Positions 53,340 to 61,649 of a DNA stretch of 64,000 nucleotides are shown piece by piece. The stretch is from Hymenobacter lucidus (GTDB lineage: Bacteria > Bacteroidota > Bacteroidia > Cytophagales > Hymenobacteraceae). The translations under genes were made by a program, and so were the position numbers. The notes beneath the pieces were generated by a model. The model was not told the origin of the DNA. It searched no databases and saw nothing but the letters and a program-made list of their open reading frames with translations. The stretch's first letter is position 1. Every line of letters begins with the position of its first letter. The stretch spans positions 1 through 64,000 of the forward strand of contig NZ_JAJADR010000009.1 in assembly GCF_020447265.1 (NCBI RefSeq). Direction: 5' to 3'.

Positions 53340-53424
53340 GTGGCCAATTAGAATAAAGCTTTGGGCGTTGAATGCCCTTGGTAGGTCAGATGAGGAAGGT
53401 CCTTCGCTTTGCTCAGGATGACAG
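53340..53424 (-). repeat. dispersed repeat module A, copy 4 (inverted, partial)
   Basis: GAGGAAGGTCCTTCGCTTTG then CTCAGGATGACAG; the hairpin part is reduced to GGGCGTTGAATGCCC next to AAAGCTTTG. Confidence 0.6.
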
Positions 53425-53452
53425 CCGGCTACCCAAAATAAACCCGCGCAAG

Positions 53453-53497
53453 CAGGAGAGTTCAGAACAGTTTGGGCAAGACCGGTGCGCTACTTTG
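53453..53497 (+). promoter_or_regulatory. CAGGA direct-repeat promoter of the rhamnose isomerase gene
   Basis: CAGGA-GAGTT-CAGAA (53453-53467), TTTG at 53471-53474, TACTTTG at 53491-53497, 23 bp after the repeat. Leader of about 60 nt. Confidence 0.72.
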
Positions 53498-53557
53498 CTT
53501 TCGTTACAAGTATGGTTCTGCCAGCCATCCTATTCCCGGCCTCCAAATCCGCCCCGT

Positions 53558-54838
53558 ATGCTTTCCGCCCAACGCCTCCACGACCTCAACCAGCCTTTGC
53601 TGGCCGAGCACGAGCTACAGTTTTCCTACCTCTCCGACCTGCTCAGTCGCCGCCACCAGGATGCGCAGGAAGTAGTGCGGGAGCTGGTCAAATTCCAGGT
53701 GGCCATTCCGAGCTGGGCCCTGGGCACCGGCGGCACCCGCTTCGGCCGTTTCCCGCTGGGCGGGGAGCCGCGCAACCTGGAGGAAAAGCTCGGCGACGTA
53801 GGCCTGTTGCACCAGCTCAACGGCTCGTCGAACTCCATTTCCCTGCACATTCCCTGGGATATTCCCCAGGACATTCCCGGCCTGGAGCAGCTGCAGCAAG
53901 AGTACGGCCTGGTTATCGACTCGGTGAACTCCAACACGTTCCAGGACCAGCCTGAGCAGCCGTTTTCCTACAAGTTCGGCTCGCTCTGCCACACCGAGCA
54001 GCCCGTGCGCCAGCAGGCCATCCAGCACAACATCGACTGCATCAACTACGGCCGGCAGCTGGGGGCCAAAACCCTGACCGTGTGGCTGGCCGACGGCTCC
54101 AACTTTCCCGGTCAGCAGCACCTGCGCCGCGCCTATCTGCGCACCCAGGAGTCGTTGGCCGCCATCTACGAGGCCATGCCCTCCGATTGGCAGATGCTCA
54201 TCGAGTACAAGCCCTACGAGCCCCACTTCTACTCAATGGTCATTCCCGACTGGGGCACCTCCTACTCCTTGTGCCAGTCGCTGGGCAAAAATGCCAATGT
54301 GCTGGTGGATTTGGGCCACCACCTGCCCAACACCAACATCGAGCAGATTGTGGGCCGCTTGCAGCAGTTCGGCCGCCTCGGCGGCTTCCACTTCAACGGC
54401 TCCATGTACGGCGACGACGACCTCACGACCGGCAGCAGCAAGCCCTTCCAGCTGTTCCTGATTTTTAACGAGCTGGTAGACGCCGCCCGCGACGCAGCCG
54501 TAACAAACCCGCTGGTGGCCTACATGATTGACGCCAGCCACAACACCAAAGACCCGCTGGAAGACCTCCTGCAATCCGTCGAAAACATCCTCGGAGCCTA
54601 CGCCAAGGCCCTGCTCGTGGACCGCGAAGCGTTGGCCGAAGCCCAGGAAAGCAACGACGTGGTGCGGGCCGAGGAAATCCTGCGCGACGCCTTTTTGCTC
54701 GACGTGCGCCCCCTCGTGGCCGAAGCCTACCGCCAGAGCGGCGGGGCCCTGAAGCCCGTGCACGCCTACCGCGCCGCCGGGGTGCGGGAGCAGCTTATTC
54801 AGCAGCGGGGCAAACGTAGCGTATCGACCGGGTTATGA
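53558..54838 (+). CDS. rhaI: L-rhamnose isomerase (Pseudomonas stutzeri type)
   Basis: 426 aa from the ATG at 53558 (MLSAQRLHDLNQPLLAEHEL); the ATG at 53372 is inside repeat A and is rejected. Interconverts L-rhamnose and L-rhamnulose. TIM-barrel sugar isomerase with IPSWALGTGGTRFGRF, SISLHIPWD, WLADGSNFPGQ, LIEYKPYEPHFY (metal-binding Glu), VLVDLGHH (Asp/His) and GGFHFNGSMYGDDDL. Its length and sequence are those of the broad-specificity RhaI group rather than the E. coli RhaA fold subgroup. The stop overlaps the start of the kinase gene (ATGA). Confidence 0.9.
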   Translation: MLSAQRLHDLNQPLLAEHELQFSYLSDLLSRRHQDAQEVVRELVKFQVAIPSWALGTGGTRFGRFPLGGEPRNLEEKLGDVGLLHQLNGSSNSISLHIPWDIPQDIPGLEQLQQEYGLVIDSVNSNTFQDQPEQPFSYKFGSLCHTEQPVRQQAIQHNIDCINYGRQLGAKTLTVWLADGSNFPGQQHLRRAYLRTQESLAAIYEAMPSDWQMLIEYKPYEPHFYSMVIPDWGTSYSLCQSLGKNANVLVDLGHHLPNTNIEQIVGRLQQFGRLGGFHFNGSMYGDDDLTTGSSKPFQLFLIFNELVDAARDAAVTNPLVAYMIDASHNTKDPLEDLLQSVENILGAYAKALLVDREALAEAQESNDVVRAEEILRDAFLLDVRPLVAEAYRQSGGALKPVHAYRAAGVREQLIQQRGKRSVSTGL

Positions 54839-56175
54839 AAAAGGGCATGAAGAAGTCGATTTACGCCGTTTTTGACATCGGCAAGACCAACAAGAAGCTC
54901 ATCCTTTTTGATGAGCAGCAGCAGATTATCGACGAGCAGCTCCACGTCTGCACCGACGTGCTCGACGACGACGGCTTCAGCTGCGACCATCTGCCCCGCC
55001 TCACCGAATGGGTGCTCAAGCACTGGCAGGACTTGCGCCAGAGCCCGCACTATACCGTCAAGGGCGTCAATTTTACCGCCTACGGGGCCAGCTTCGTCCA
55101 CCTTGGCGCCGACGGCCAACCCATGGCCCCGCTCTACAACTACCTCAAGCCCATTCCCGAGGAAATACAGCAGCAGTTTTACGCCGAGCTGGGCCAGTCG
55201 CCCGACGAATTCGCGGCCGAAACCTGCTCGCCCCAGCTGGGCATGCTAAATTCGGGGCTGCAGCTTTACTGGCTCAAATATGCCAAGCCCGAGCTCTATG
55301 CCCGGATTCACACCTCGCTGCACCTGCCCAACTACCTCTCCTACCTGCTCACGGGCGAGAAGTTCAGCGACTACACCTCCGTGGGCTGCCACACGGCCCT
55401 CTGGGATTACCAGCGCCGCCAGTACCACGACTGGGTGCGCCGCGAGGGCATCGACGAAAAGCTCGCGCCCCTCACCAAAGACTCCATTGCCAGCGTCGTG
55501 GATGGTATTATGGTGGGCGTGGGCCTGCACGACAGTACCTCGGCCGTAATGCCCTACCTGGCCGAAAACGACGAGCCGTTTGTGCTCATTTCCACCGGCA
55601 CCTGGTCCGTCACCATCAACCCCTTCAACAGCCAGCCCCTCACCCCCGAGCTGCTGCGCCGCGACTGCCTCAGCTTTATGACGCCCCGGGGCGAGGCTAC
55701 CCGCGCCTCCCGCGTGTTTCTGGGCCGGGAGCACGACCATCAGGTAGAGCGCATTGCTACGTATTTCCACGTCAAGCCCGATTTCTACCGCTCTATCGTA
55801 CTGGCCCGCCCCTACGACGAAACCTCCACCCTCTTCACACCCGCCTGCATGGCCGGCACCGGCCCCTTCCCCGACCAGCCCGCCGCCGACTGGGACCTTT
55901 CCGGCTTCCGCAGCGCCTCCGATGCCTACCAGCACCTGATGCACGGCCTGATCAACATCCTGCTCGAATCCATCCACCTCGTCTGGCAGGGCGAGAAAAC
56001 CATCTTCGTCGACGGCGGCTTTGCCCGCAACCCGCTCTTCATGCAAACCCTGAGCTGGAACTTCCCCAAAGCCGAAATCCGCACCCTGGAAGTGCCCCAG
56101 GCCACCGCCCTGGGCGCCCTGGTCCACCTGGAACAAGGCGAAGCCTGGAAGAAAACCCAGCTCCTCTTCACCTGA
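54835..56175 (+). CDS. rhamnulokinase-type FGGY carbohydrate kinase
   Basis: 446 aa; start ATG at 54835 overlapping rhaI by 4 bp, with a second ATG at 54847 as an alternative. Phosphorylates L-rhamnulose at C1. ASKHA fold: phosphate-1 AVFDIGKTNKKLILFD at residues 10-25, the CHTALWDYQRRQYHDWV region, STGTWSVTINPFN near 260 and FVDGGFARNPLFMQTL near 390. The function within the FGGY family is inferred from its coupling to the isomerase and from the neighbouring aldolase. Fuculokinase is an alternative by sequence, unlikely by context. Confidence 0.88.
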   Translation: MKKGMKKSIYAVFDIGKTNKKLILFDEQQQIIDEQLHVCTDVLDDDGFSCDHLPRLTEWVLKHWQDLRQSPHYTVKGVNFTAYGASFVHLGADGQPMAPLYNYLKPIPEEIQQQFYAELGQSPDEFAAETCSPQLGMLNSGLQLYWLKYAKPELYARIHTSLHLPNYLSYLLTGEKFSDYTSVGCHTALWDYQRRQYHDWVRREGIDEKLAPLTKDSIASVVDGIMVGVGLHDSTSAVMPYLAENDEPFVLISTGTWSVTINPFNSQPLTPELLRRDCLSFMTPRGEATRASRVFLGREHDHQVERIATYFHVKPDFYRSIVLARPYDETSTLFTPACMAGTGPFPDQPAADWDLSGFRSASDAYQHLMHGLINILLESIHLVWQGEKTIFVDGGFARNPLFMQTLSWNFPKAEIRTLEVPQATALGALVHLEQGEAWKKTQLLFT

Positions 56176-56189
56176 TGATTGTTGATTGT

Positions 56190-56232
56190 TGGGAGTTGAT
56201 TGTTGCCGTTTAACGATAACAATCAACTCCCA
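56190..56232. repeat. TTGATTGTTG-type hairpin spacer
   Basis: Arms TGGGAGTTGATTGTT / AACAATCAACTCCCA (perfect 15 bp). The right arm recurs at 56649-56663, so the small gene between is flanked by direct repeats. Confidence 0.7.
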
Positions 56233-56234
56233 CC

Positions 56235-56618
56235 CTACTCCTTCAAACTGGTATTGGTGTATTTGATGAGCGTGTTGATGCTTTTAGGTAGCAGTTGGAG
56301 CTGAGTAAAGATGTGCGTGTATTGCTCAATGGTTAACAACTGACGGATTTTCGCTTTTTCATTCCAGTCCAGTGCTTCCATTAGAGAACCTCTGGCTATC
56401 CGGTAGAATTTGATTTTATCCTTCTTCCCGTAACGTCCAAATCCTTCTGCCAGGTTAGCCGAAACACTATCGACAGCTCTGACAAACTGCGCGCCGACTG
56501 TATTCTGCGCCAAATAATTCCAACACACTACAGCATCCCAAACGCAATTGCTCAACGCAAAGCTAATCCGGTACGCTTCTACATCTCCCAACCGAAAGTG
56601 GCGTGTGGCGTCTTCCAT
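56235..56618 (-). CDS. four-helix-bundle protein (S23/IVP type)
   Basis: 127 aa, all helical. The family pattern is visible in VEAYRISFALSNCVWD, TVGAQFVRAVDSVSANLAEG, GRYGKKDKIKFYRIARGSLM and EALDWNEKAKIRQLL. Members were first met as open reading frames in intervening sequences of 23S rRNA genes and later as free genes in many Bacteroidota; they may bind nucleic acid as pentamers. Here the gene lies antisense between the kinase and lutA genes, AT-richer than both, flanked by direct repeats of TAACAATCAACTCCCA, hence probably inserted. Confidence 0.88.
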   Translation of the reverse strand: MEDATRHFRLGDVEAYRISFALSNCVWDAVVCWNYLAQNTVGAQFVRAVDSVSANLAEGFGRYGKKDKIKFYRIARGSLMEALDWNEKAKIRQLLTIEQYTHIFTQLQLLPKSINTLIKYTNTSLKE

Positions 56619-56681
56619 ATATCAATAAACTCAATAATCCAGAACAATAACAATCAACTCCCAACAACCAACAACCAACCA

Positions 56682-57422
56682 ATGCGCGTCGCCCTTTTCA
56701 TTCCCTGCTACGTCGACCAGTTCTACCCGCAGGTGGGCATAGCATCCTTACAACTGCTGCAAAAGCTGGGCGTCACGGCCCACTTCCCCGCCCAGCAAAC
56801 CTGCTGTGGCCAGCCCCTGGCCAACAGCGGCTGCGAGCGGGATGCGCTGCCCATCTACCGCCACTTTGTCGATACCTTCCAGCGCTACGACTACGTGGTG
56901 GCCCCCTCCGGCAGCTGCGTTTACCACGTCCGCAAGCACTTCGATAAGCTGGAGCAAACCCCTGAAGTAGAGAAAGTACGCGCCAGCACCTACGACCTCA
57001 TCGACTTTATCACCGGGGTACTCGGCGTAACGGAGCTGCCCGGCCACTTCCCCCACAAAGTGGGCCTGCACCTGAGCTGCCACGGCCAGCGTGGCCTGCA
57101 CCAGGCCAACGAATCCGAAATAACCCCCATCCGCGACGGCCAATTGCGCCGCCTGCTCTCCTCGCTCGACGGTATCGAGCTCACCGAGCTAGACCGCAAC
57201 GACGAGTGCTGCGGCTTCGGCGGCACCTTCTGCGTCTCGGAAGCCGCCATTTCCGCCCGCATGGGCCAGGACCGCGTCCAGGACCACCTGCGCAACGGCA
57301 CCACCGTCCTCACCGGTGGCGACATGTCGTGCCTGATGCACCTACAGGGCATCGTGCGTCGCCAACAGCTCCCCCTGCAGGTGCTGCACGCGGTGGAGAT
57401 TCTTAATGGGGTTAGTTGTTAG
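56682..57422 (+). CDS. lutA: LutA-like lactate oxidation protein (CCG-domain Fe-S protein)
   Basis: 246 aa from the ATG at 56682 (MRVALFIPCYVDQFYP). Two cysteine-rich CCG domains: FIPCYVDQF with TCCGQPLANSGC at the N-terminus and LHLSCHGQRG with DECCGFGGTFCVSE at the C-terminus, which bind an iron-sulfur cluster as in heterodisulfide reductase subunits. In Bacillus LutABC oxidise L-lactate to pyruvate; here the L-lactate would come from rhamnose. Preceded by repeats rather than a clear promoter. Confidence 0.88.
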   Translation: MRVALFIPCYVDQFYPQVGIASLQLLQKLGVTAHFPAQQTCCGQPLANSGCERDALPIYRHFVDTFQRYDYVVAPSGSCVYHVRKHFDKLEQTPEVEKVRASTYDLIDFITGVLGVTELPGHFPHKVGLHLSCHGQRGLHQANESEITPIRDGQLRRLLSSLDGIELTELDRNDECCGFGGTFCVSEAAISARMGQDRVQDHLRNGTTVLTGGDMSCLMHLQGIVRRQQLPLQVLHAVEILNGVSC

Positions 57423-57515
57423 TTGCTCGTTGTCAGTTGTTAGGCCCAACGACCCCAAACAACGAACGACCAAACCCTGACTAACAACTGATAACGAACA
57501 ACCAGCAACTAAAAC
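57412..57515. repeat. long imperfect inverted-repeat spacer between lutA and lutB
   Basis: Left part TTAGTTGCTCGTTGTCAGTT with right part CTAACAACTGATAACGAACA form an imperfect stem over almost the full gap; same TTGTT/AACAA word use as the spacers at 43785-43878 and 56190-56232. Confidence 0.6.
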
Positions 57516-58883
57516 ATGAGCCACTCCCTTCGCGCCGCCACCTTCGTAGCCGATGCTGAGCGCACCACCTGGCACGACGAAACGCTGTGGTTTGTGCGCC
57601 AGAAGCGCGACAAAGCGGTGTATGCCGTGCCCGAGTTTCAGGAGCTGCGGGAGCTGGCCTCCCAGATCAAAGAGCACACCCTCAGCCGCCTCGATGAGTA
57701 TCTGAAGCAATTCGAGGCCGAAGCTCAGCTCAACGGCGTGCACGTACACTGGGCCACCGACGCGGCCGAGCACAACGCCCTGGTACTCGATATTATCCGG
57801 CAGCACGGGGCCACGCGCATCGTCAAGAGCAAGTCCATGCTCACAGAGGAATGCCACCTGAACCCGCACCTACTGGCCCACGGCATCGAGGTCATCGACA
57901 CTGATTTAGGTGAGCGAATCATTCAGCTGCGCGAGGAGGCGCCCAGCCACTTGGTGCTGCCGGCCATTCACCTGAAAAAGGAGGATGTGAGCGACACGTT
58001 TCACCTGCACTTAGGCACCGAGAAAGGCAACCACGACCCGCAGCAGCTCACCGAGGCGGCGCGGCAGCATTTGCGGGCCAAGTTTCTGGCCGGGGAAGTG
58101 GCTATTTCGGGCGTCAATTTCGCCGTAGCCGAAACCGGCGGTGTCGTTATCTGCACCAACGAGGGCAATGCTGATCTGGGCGTAAATCTGGCCAAAGTTC
58201 ACATTGCCTGCATGGGCATCGAAAAGCTCATTCCGCGCCTCAGTGACCTGGGCGTCTTCACCCGGCTACTGGCCCGCAGCGCCACCGGCCAGCCGGTTAC
58301 CACCTACACCTCGCACTATACCAAGCCCGCCGAGGGCCGGGAAATGCACATCGTCATCGTCGATAATGGCCGCACTCAGCAGCTGGGCCGCCCCGACTTC
58401 CGCGCCTCGCTAAAGTGCATCCGCTGCGGGGCCTGCATGAACACCTGCCCAGTGTATCGGCGCAGCGGCGGCCACAGCTACGATTTCACCGTACCCGGCC
58501 CCATCGGCGCGATTCTGTCGCCCAACATCGACATGAAAAAGCATAGCTCCCTGCCGTTTGCCAGCACGCTCTGCGGCTCCTGCACCGATGTATGCCCGGT
58601 CAAAATCGATATTCACACCCAGCTCTATAAGTGGCGGCAGGTGCTGGCCGAAGCCGGCGAAATTCCGACTGCCAAGAAGTGGAGCATGAAGTTTACGGGC
58701 CGCCTGCTGGCCAGCCCCACAGCCTTTGGAATGGGCGGCCGCCTGGCCCGCACCGGCCTGCGCCTGCTACCCCACGGCCTCACCCACGCCACCACCGTCA
58801 ACGCCTGGGCCGTGGCCCGCGAGTTGCCCGAGCCTCCTAAGCAAAGCTTCCGCGAATGGTACCAAGAGACGGTGAAGCTATAA
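57516..58883 (+). CDS. lutB: LutB-like lactate oxidation protein (LUD domain plus 4Fe-4S)
   Basis: 455 aa. LUD domain at about residues 60-280 (RIVKSKSMLTEECHLNPHL, ISGVNFAVAETGGVVICTNE) followed by two ferredoxin-type clusters: CIRCGACMNTCPVYRR near residue 308 and CGSCTDVCPVKID near 354. The C-terminus is the DUF3390-like helical tail. It is the large electron-transfer subunit of the LutABC lactate-to-pyruvate system; LUD stands for lactate utilisation domain. Domain order matches YkgF/LutB. Confidence 0.93.
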   Translation: MSHSLRAATFVADAERTTWHDETLWFVRQKRDKAVYAVPEFQELRELASQIKEHTLSRLDEYLKQFEAEAQLNGVHVHWATDAAEHNALVLDIIRQHGATRIVKSKSMLTEECHLNPHLLAHGIEVIDTDLGERIIQLREEAPSHLVLPAIHLKKEDVSDTFHLHLGTEKGNHDPQQLTEAARQHLRAKFLAGEVAISGVNFAVAETGGVVICTNEGNADLGVNLAKVHIACMGIEKLIPRLSDLGVFTRLLARSATGQPVTTYTSHYTKPAEGREMHIVIVDNGRTQQLGRPDFRASLKCIRCGACMNTCPVYRRSGGHSYDFTVPGPIGAILSPNIDMKKHSSLPFASTLCGSCTDVCPVKIDIHTQLYKWRQVLAEAGEIPTAKKWSMKFTGRLLASPTAFGMGGRLARTGLRLLPHGLTHATTVNAWAVARELPEPPKQSFREWYQETVKL

Positions 58884-58918
58884 TGTGCTCAAGCGCTAAT
58901 GTGGTTGAATGTAGACAA

Positions 58919-59085
58919 TGTGTCATTGCGAGCAGCGCGAAGCCATCCGTCCTCTGCGCAGTACGCACTGTCCTTTTATCAGAAAGCCCTTTTCCGTGTG
59001 CACCGATTAATAGTTTTTCACAAAAGGAAGCTTAGCACATTTCAGCGGACGGATTGCCACGGCTGCGCCTCGCAATGACACGAGT
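58919..59085. repeat. dispersed repeat B, inverted pair between lutB and lutC
   Basis: TGTCATTGCGAGCAGCGCGA at 58919 and, inverted, GGCTGCGCCTCGCAATGACA ending at 59081. The arms flank about 85 bp holding GAAAAGGGCTTTC-like and AAAAGGAAGC stretches but no gene. Confidence 0.7.
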
Positions 59086-59124
59086 TTAGCACATCAGCAC
59101 ATTAATCATTCGCACATTACCCCA

Positions 59125-59691
59125 GTGACTACTTCCCGCGAAAAAATACTGGCGGCGGCCCAGGCCAACAAGCCCGCCGAAACGCCTTTGCCCAACATCC
59201 CGGACTTTGGCGGGGATGCTTCCGTGGAGCGTTTTACGGCCGTGCTGGCCGGTATCGGGGGCCGGGCGGTGTGGGTTGAAGGCCGGGGCCAGGTGGAGCA
59301 GGCGCTGCGGCAGCTGTTTCCCGAGGCCCGGCTTGTGGCCTCGCCCCTGTTTGCAGGTACGGTAGCCGTTGATGCCCAGACGCCCACCGCAATGCTGGCC
59401 GACATTGACTTGGCTGTGCTTCAAGGGGAAATTGGGGTGGCGGAAAACGGGGCCGTGTGGCTGCCCGAGGCCAATATGCTGCACCGCGCCCTGCCCACCA
59501 TTACCCAGCACCTGGTGCTCGTGCTCGACCACCGCCGCCTGGTGGCTACCATGCACCAAGCCTACGCCCAGCTGCCCGGCACCGGCGGCTACGGCGCTTT
59601 CGTGGCCGGGCCCTCCAAAACGGCCGACATCGAGCAGTCATTAGTCATTGGCGCGCACGGGGCGCGCAGCCTGGTGGTGGTGCTCTACTAA
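59125..59691 (+). CDS. lutC: LutC-like lactate oxidation protein (LUD domain)
   Basis: 188 aa starting at GTG 59125 (MTTSREKILAAAQANKPAET). A single LUD domain: ASPLFAGTVAVDAQ, DIDLAVLQGEIGVAENGAVW and a C-terminal FVAGPSKTADIEQSLVIGAHG with the conserved GPSxTADIE motif. Small subunit of LutABC. Separated from lutB by 240 bp of repeats, so the three genes may not be strictly one transcript. Confidence 0.9.
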   Translation: MTTSREKILAAAQANKPAETPLPNIPDFGGDASVERFTAVLAGIGGRAVWVEGRGQVEQALRQLFPEARLVASPLFAGTVAVDAQTPTAMLADIDLAVLQGEIGVAENGAVWLPEANMLHRALPTITQHLVLVLDHRRLVATMHQAYAQLPGTGGYGAFVAGPSKTADIEQSLVIGAHGARSLVVVLY

Positions 59692-60138
59692 TTATTTCCT
59701 CCTGCTGAATCGAAAGAAGCTGCTGCTATTCGTGGCGGCTTTTTTCGATTCAGCCAGATCCGGTGCTACTGGCGCAGTAATTCGCGAACTTCCTCCTGAG
59801 CCCTTAAAACCGCTGTCAGAAACCCCAAAGACGCATTAGCATTACGTACAGGATAATTGGCCGGAACTTACCGGGTACTACCGTTTTCTAACCAACTGCT
59901 GCGCTTACCTGTTTATCTAGTGCTCAGCTTCCGCCAGTAGCCGCCGCTCTGCCCGGCCAAAGAAATTACTGAGTTCCAATAGCGTACCTTGCGGCTTATC
60001 CTCCCAGGCAAAAGCCCCTGCCCTCCCCCGATCTGCCTGCTCCGCTCCGGTTTCTTTCGGACTTACCCGAATTTCCTGTTCCTTCCCAGCCGGCGGCGCA
60101 TTGCCTTCCGCCGCTTCATCCTGCCCTTTTCTCTGCCC
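59692..60138. other. intergenic region lutC/kaiC
   Basis: 447 bp. Terminator hairpin at 59705-59753; the rest has no supported gene. An open frame continuous with kaiC begins at 59989 but encodes a Pro/Arg/Ser-rich stretch unlike KaiC N-termini. No perfect -7 box seen. Confidence 0.5.
59705..59753 (+). terminator. hairpin terminator after lutC
   Basis: Arms CTGAATCGAAAGAAGC / GCTTTTTTCGATTCAG, 15 of 16 pairs, with T-run in the descending arm. Confidence 0.6.
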
Positions 60139-61587
60139 ATGAGCATCAAAAAACTTCAAACCGGAATTACCGCCTTCGACCATATTTCGGCCGGCGGGCT
60201 TCCCTACGGCCGCACCACCCTGATTTCGGGTAGCTCGGGGTGCGGCAAAACGCTGTTCAGCGCGCAGTTTCTGGCCATGGGTATTCAGCTTTTCGACCAG
60301 GCCGGTGTGTTTGTCACCTTCGAAGAGCAGGTGGAGGATATCCGCATCAACCTGCGCACCCTCAACTGGGACATCGACACCTGGGAAAAAGAGGGCAAAT
60401 GGGTGTTTGTGGATGCCTCCCAGAAGGACGACGACTCGCTGACCGTAGGCGACTACGACCTGAGCGGCTTCCAGGTACGCCTCGAGCGGGCCATTACCAA
60501 GTGCAACGCCAAGCGCGTAGTGCTCGACTCCATCGGCAGCGTGTTCACCCAGTTTCAGGAAATGAACAGCATCCGCCACGAGCTCTTCAAAGTCACGCTG
60601 GCCCTGGGCCGCCTCGACACTACTTCTATCATCACCACCGAGCGCACTGAGGAATACGGCAAAGTGTCGCGGCTGGGCGTGGAGGAATTCCTGACCGATA
60701 ACGTCATTATTCTGCGCAACGTGCTGAGTGAGGAGAAGCGGCGGCGCACCATCGAAATTCTCAAGTTTCGGGGTAGCATGCACGAAAAGGGCGAAAACCT
60801 GTTTACGATTCACCCCGAGCAGGCCATTGTCATCATCCCGCTGTCGGCCATGGACCTGAAGTACCGCTCGTCGAGCGTGCGGGTAACGTCGGGGGTGGCC
60901 AAGCTGGACGAAATGTGCGGCGGTGGCTTTTACCGTGACTCTATCATTCTGGTTTCGGGCTCCATTGGGGCGGGCAAAACGCTGCTGGTAGCCAACTTTA
61001 TCAACGGAATCCAGAAGAAGGAGCGGTGTTTGCTGCTGGCCTTCGAGGAAAGCCGGGAGCAGCTGTTTCGCAACGCTACCGGCTGGGGCCAGGATTTTGC
61101 CAAGCTCGAGGAAGACGGACAGCTGAAAGTGGTGTGCATCTACCCCGAGGTATCGTCGCTGGAAGACCATCTGCTCAACATCCAGGCCATCGTCAAGGAA
61201 TTCAAGCCCGACCGGATTGCCATCGACAGCCTCTCAGCCTTGTCGCGCACCAGCACCGACAAAGCCTTCCGGGAGTTTATCATTGCCCTTACCTCGTTTC
61301 TTAAGCACCAGGAAATCACCGGTATGTTTACCGTGACGACCACGCTGCTCTCGGGCGGCACTTCCGACACCGAAGGCAATATTTCCCCCCTCACCGACAC
61401 CATCATTCTGCTGCGCTATGTGGAAATGTCGGGCGATATGCAGCGCAGCCTATCGGTGCTGAAAATGCGCGGCTCCAAGCACGATTCCTCCATCCGGGGC
61501 TTCACCATCGACGACAAAGGCATCAACATCGGTGAGCCGTTTATCGGCGTCAGCGGCATTCTTACCGGCATTCCGCTTCGGAGCTAG
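60139..61587 (+). CDS. kaiC: KaiC-like two-domain ATPase
   Basis: 482 aa from ATG 60139. Two RecA-like KaiC domains: CI with Walker A GSSGCGKT (residues 31-38) and acidic pair VTFEEQ; CII with Walker A GSIGAGKT (274-281), LAFEESREQLF and the KMRGSKHDSSIR segment. Compared from memory with Synechococcus KaiC, Thr426 and Ser431 are matched by Thr411 and Ser416, but Thr432 is replaced by Pro417 (NISPLTD). The C-terminus stops soon after FTIDDKGINIG, without the A-loop and tail that bind KaiA. This is a KaiA-independent KaiC, perhaps timing or stress-response ATPase rather than a full clock. Followed by kaiB. Confidence 0.93.
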   Translation: MSIKKLQTGITAFDHISAGGLPYGRTTLISGSSGCGKTLFSAQFLAMGIQLFDQAGVFVTFEEQVEDIRINLRTLNWDIDTWEKEGKWVFVDASQKDDDSLTVGDYDLSGFQVRLERAITKCNAKRVVLDSIGSVFTQFQEMNSIRHELFKVTLALGRLDTTSIITTERTEEYGKVSRLGVEEFLTDNVIILRNVLSEEKRRRTIEILKFRGSMHEKGENLFTIHPEQAIVIIPLSAMDLKYRSSSVRVTSGVAKLDEMCGGGFYRDSIILVSGSIGAGKTLLVANFINGIQKKERCLLLAFEESREQLFRNATGWGQDFAKLEEDGQLKVVCIYPEVSSLEDHLLNIQAIVKEFKPDRIAIDSLSALSRTSTDKAFREFIIALTSFLKHQEITGMFTVTTTLLSGGTSDTEGNISPLTDTIILLRYVEMSGDMQRSLSVLKMRGSKHDSSIRGFTIDDKGINIGEPFIGVSGILTGIPLRS

Positions 61588-61649
61588 TCTCCGGACCCGC
61601 AGTCCGAATAACTCAACAGTAACCCGGTGTGGCAGCCTTAGCATAACCC

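Noticed and set aside
59917..61170. Open frame of 417 codons antisense to kaiC
   Set aside because: kaiC on the other strand has both Walker motifs; the antisense frame has no recognisable domain.
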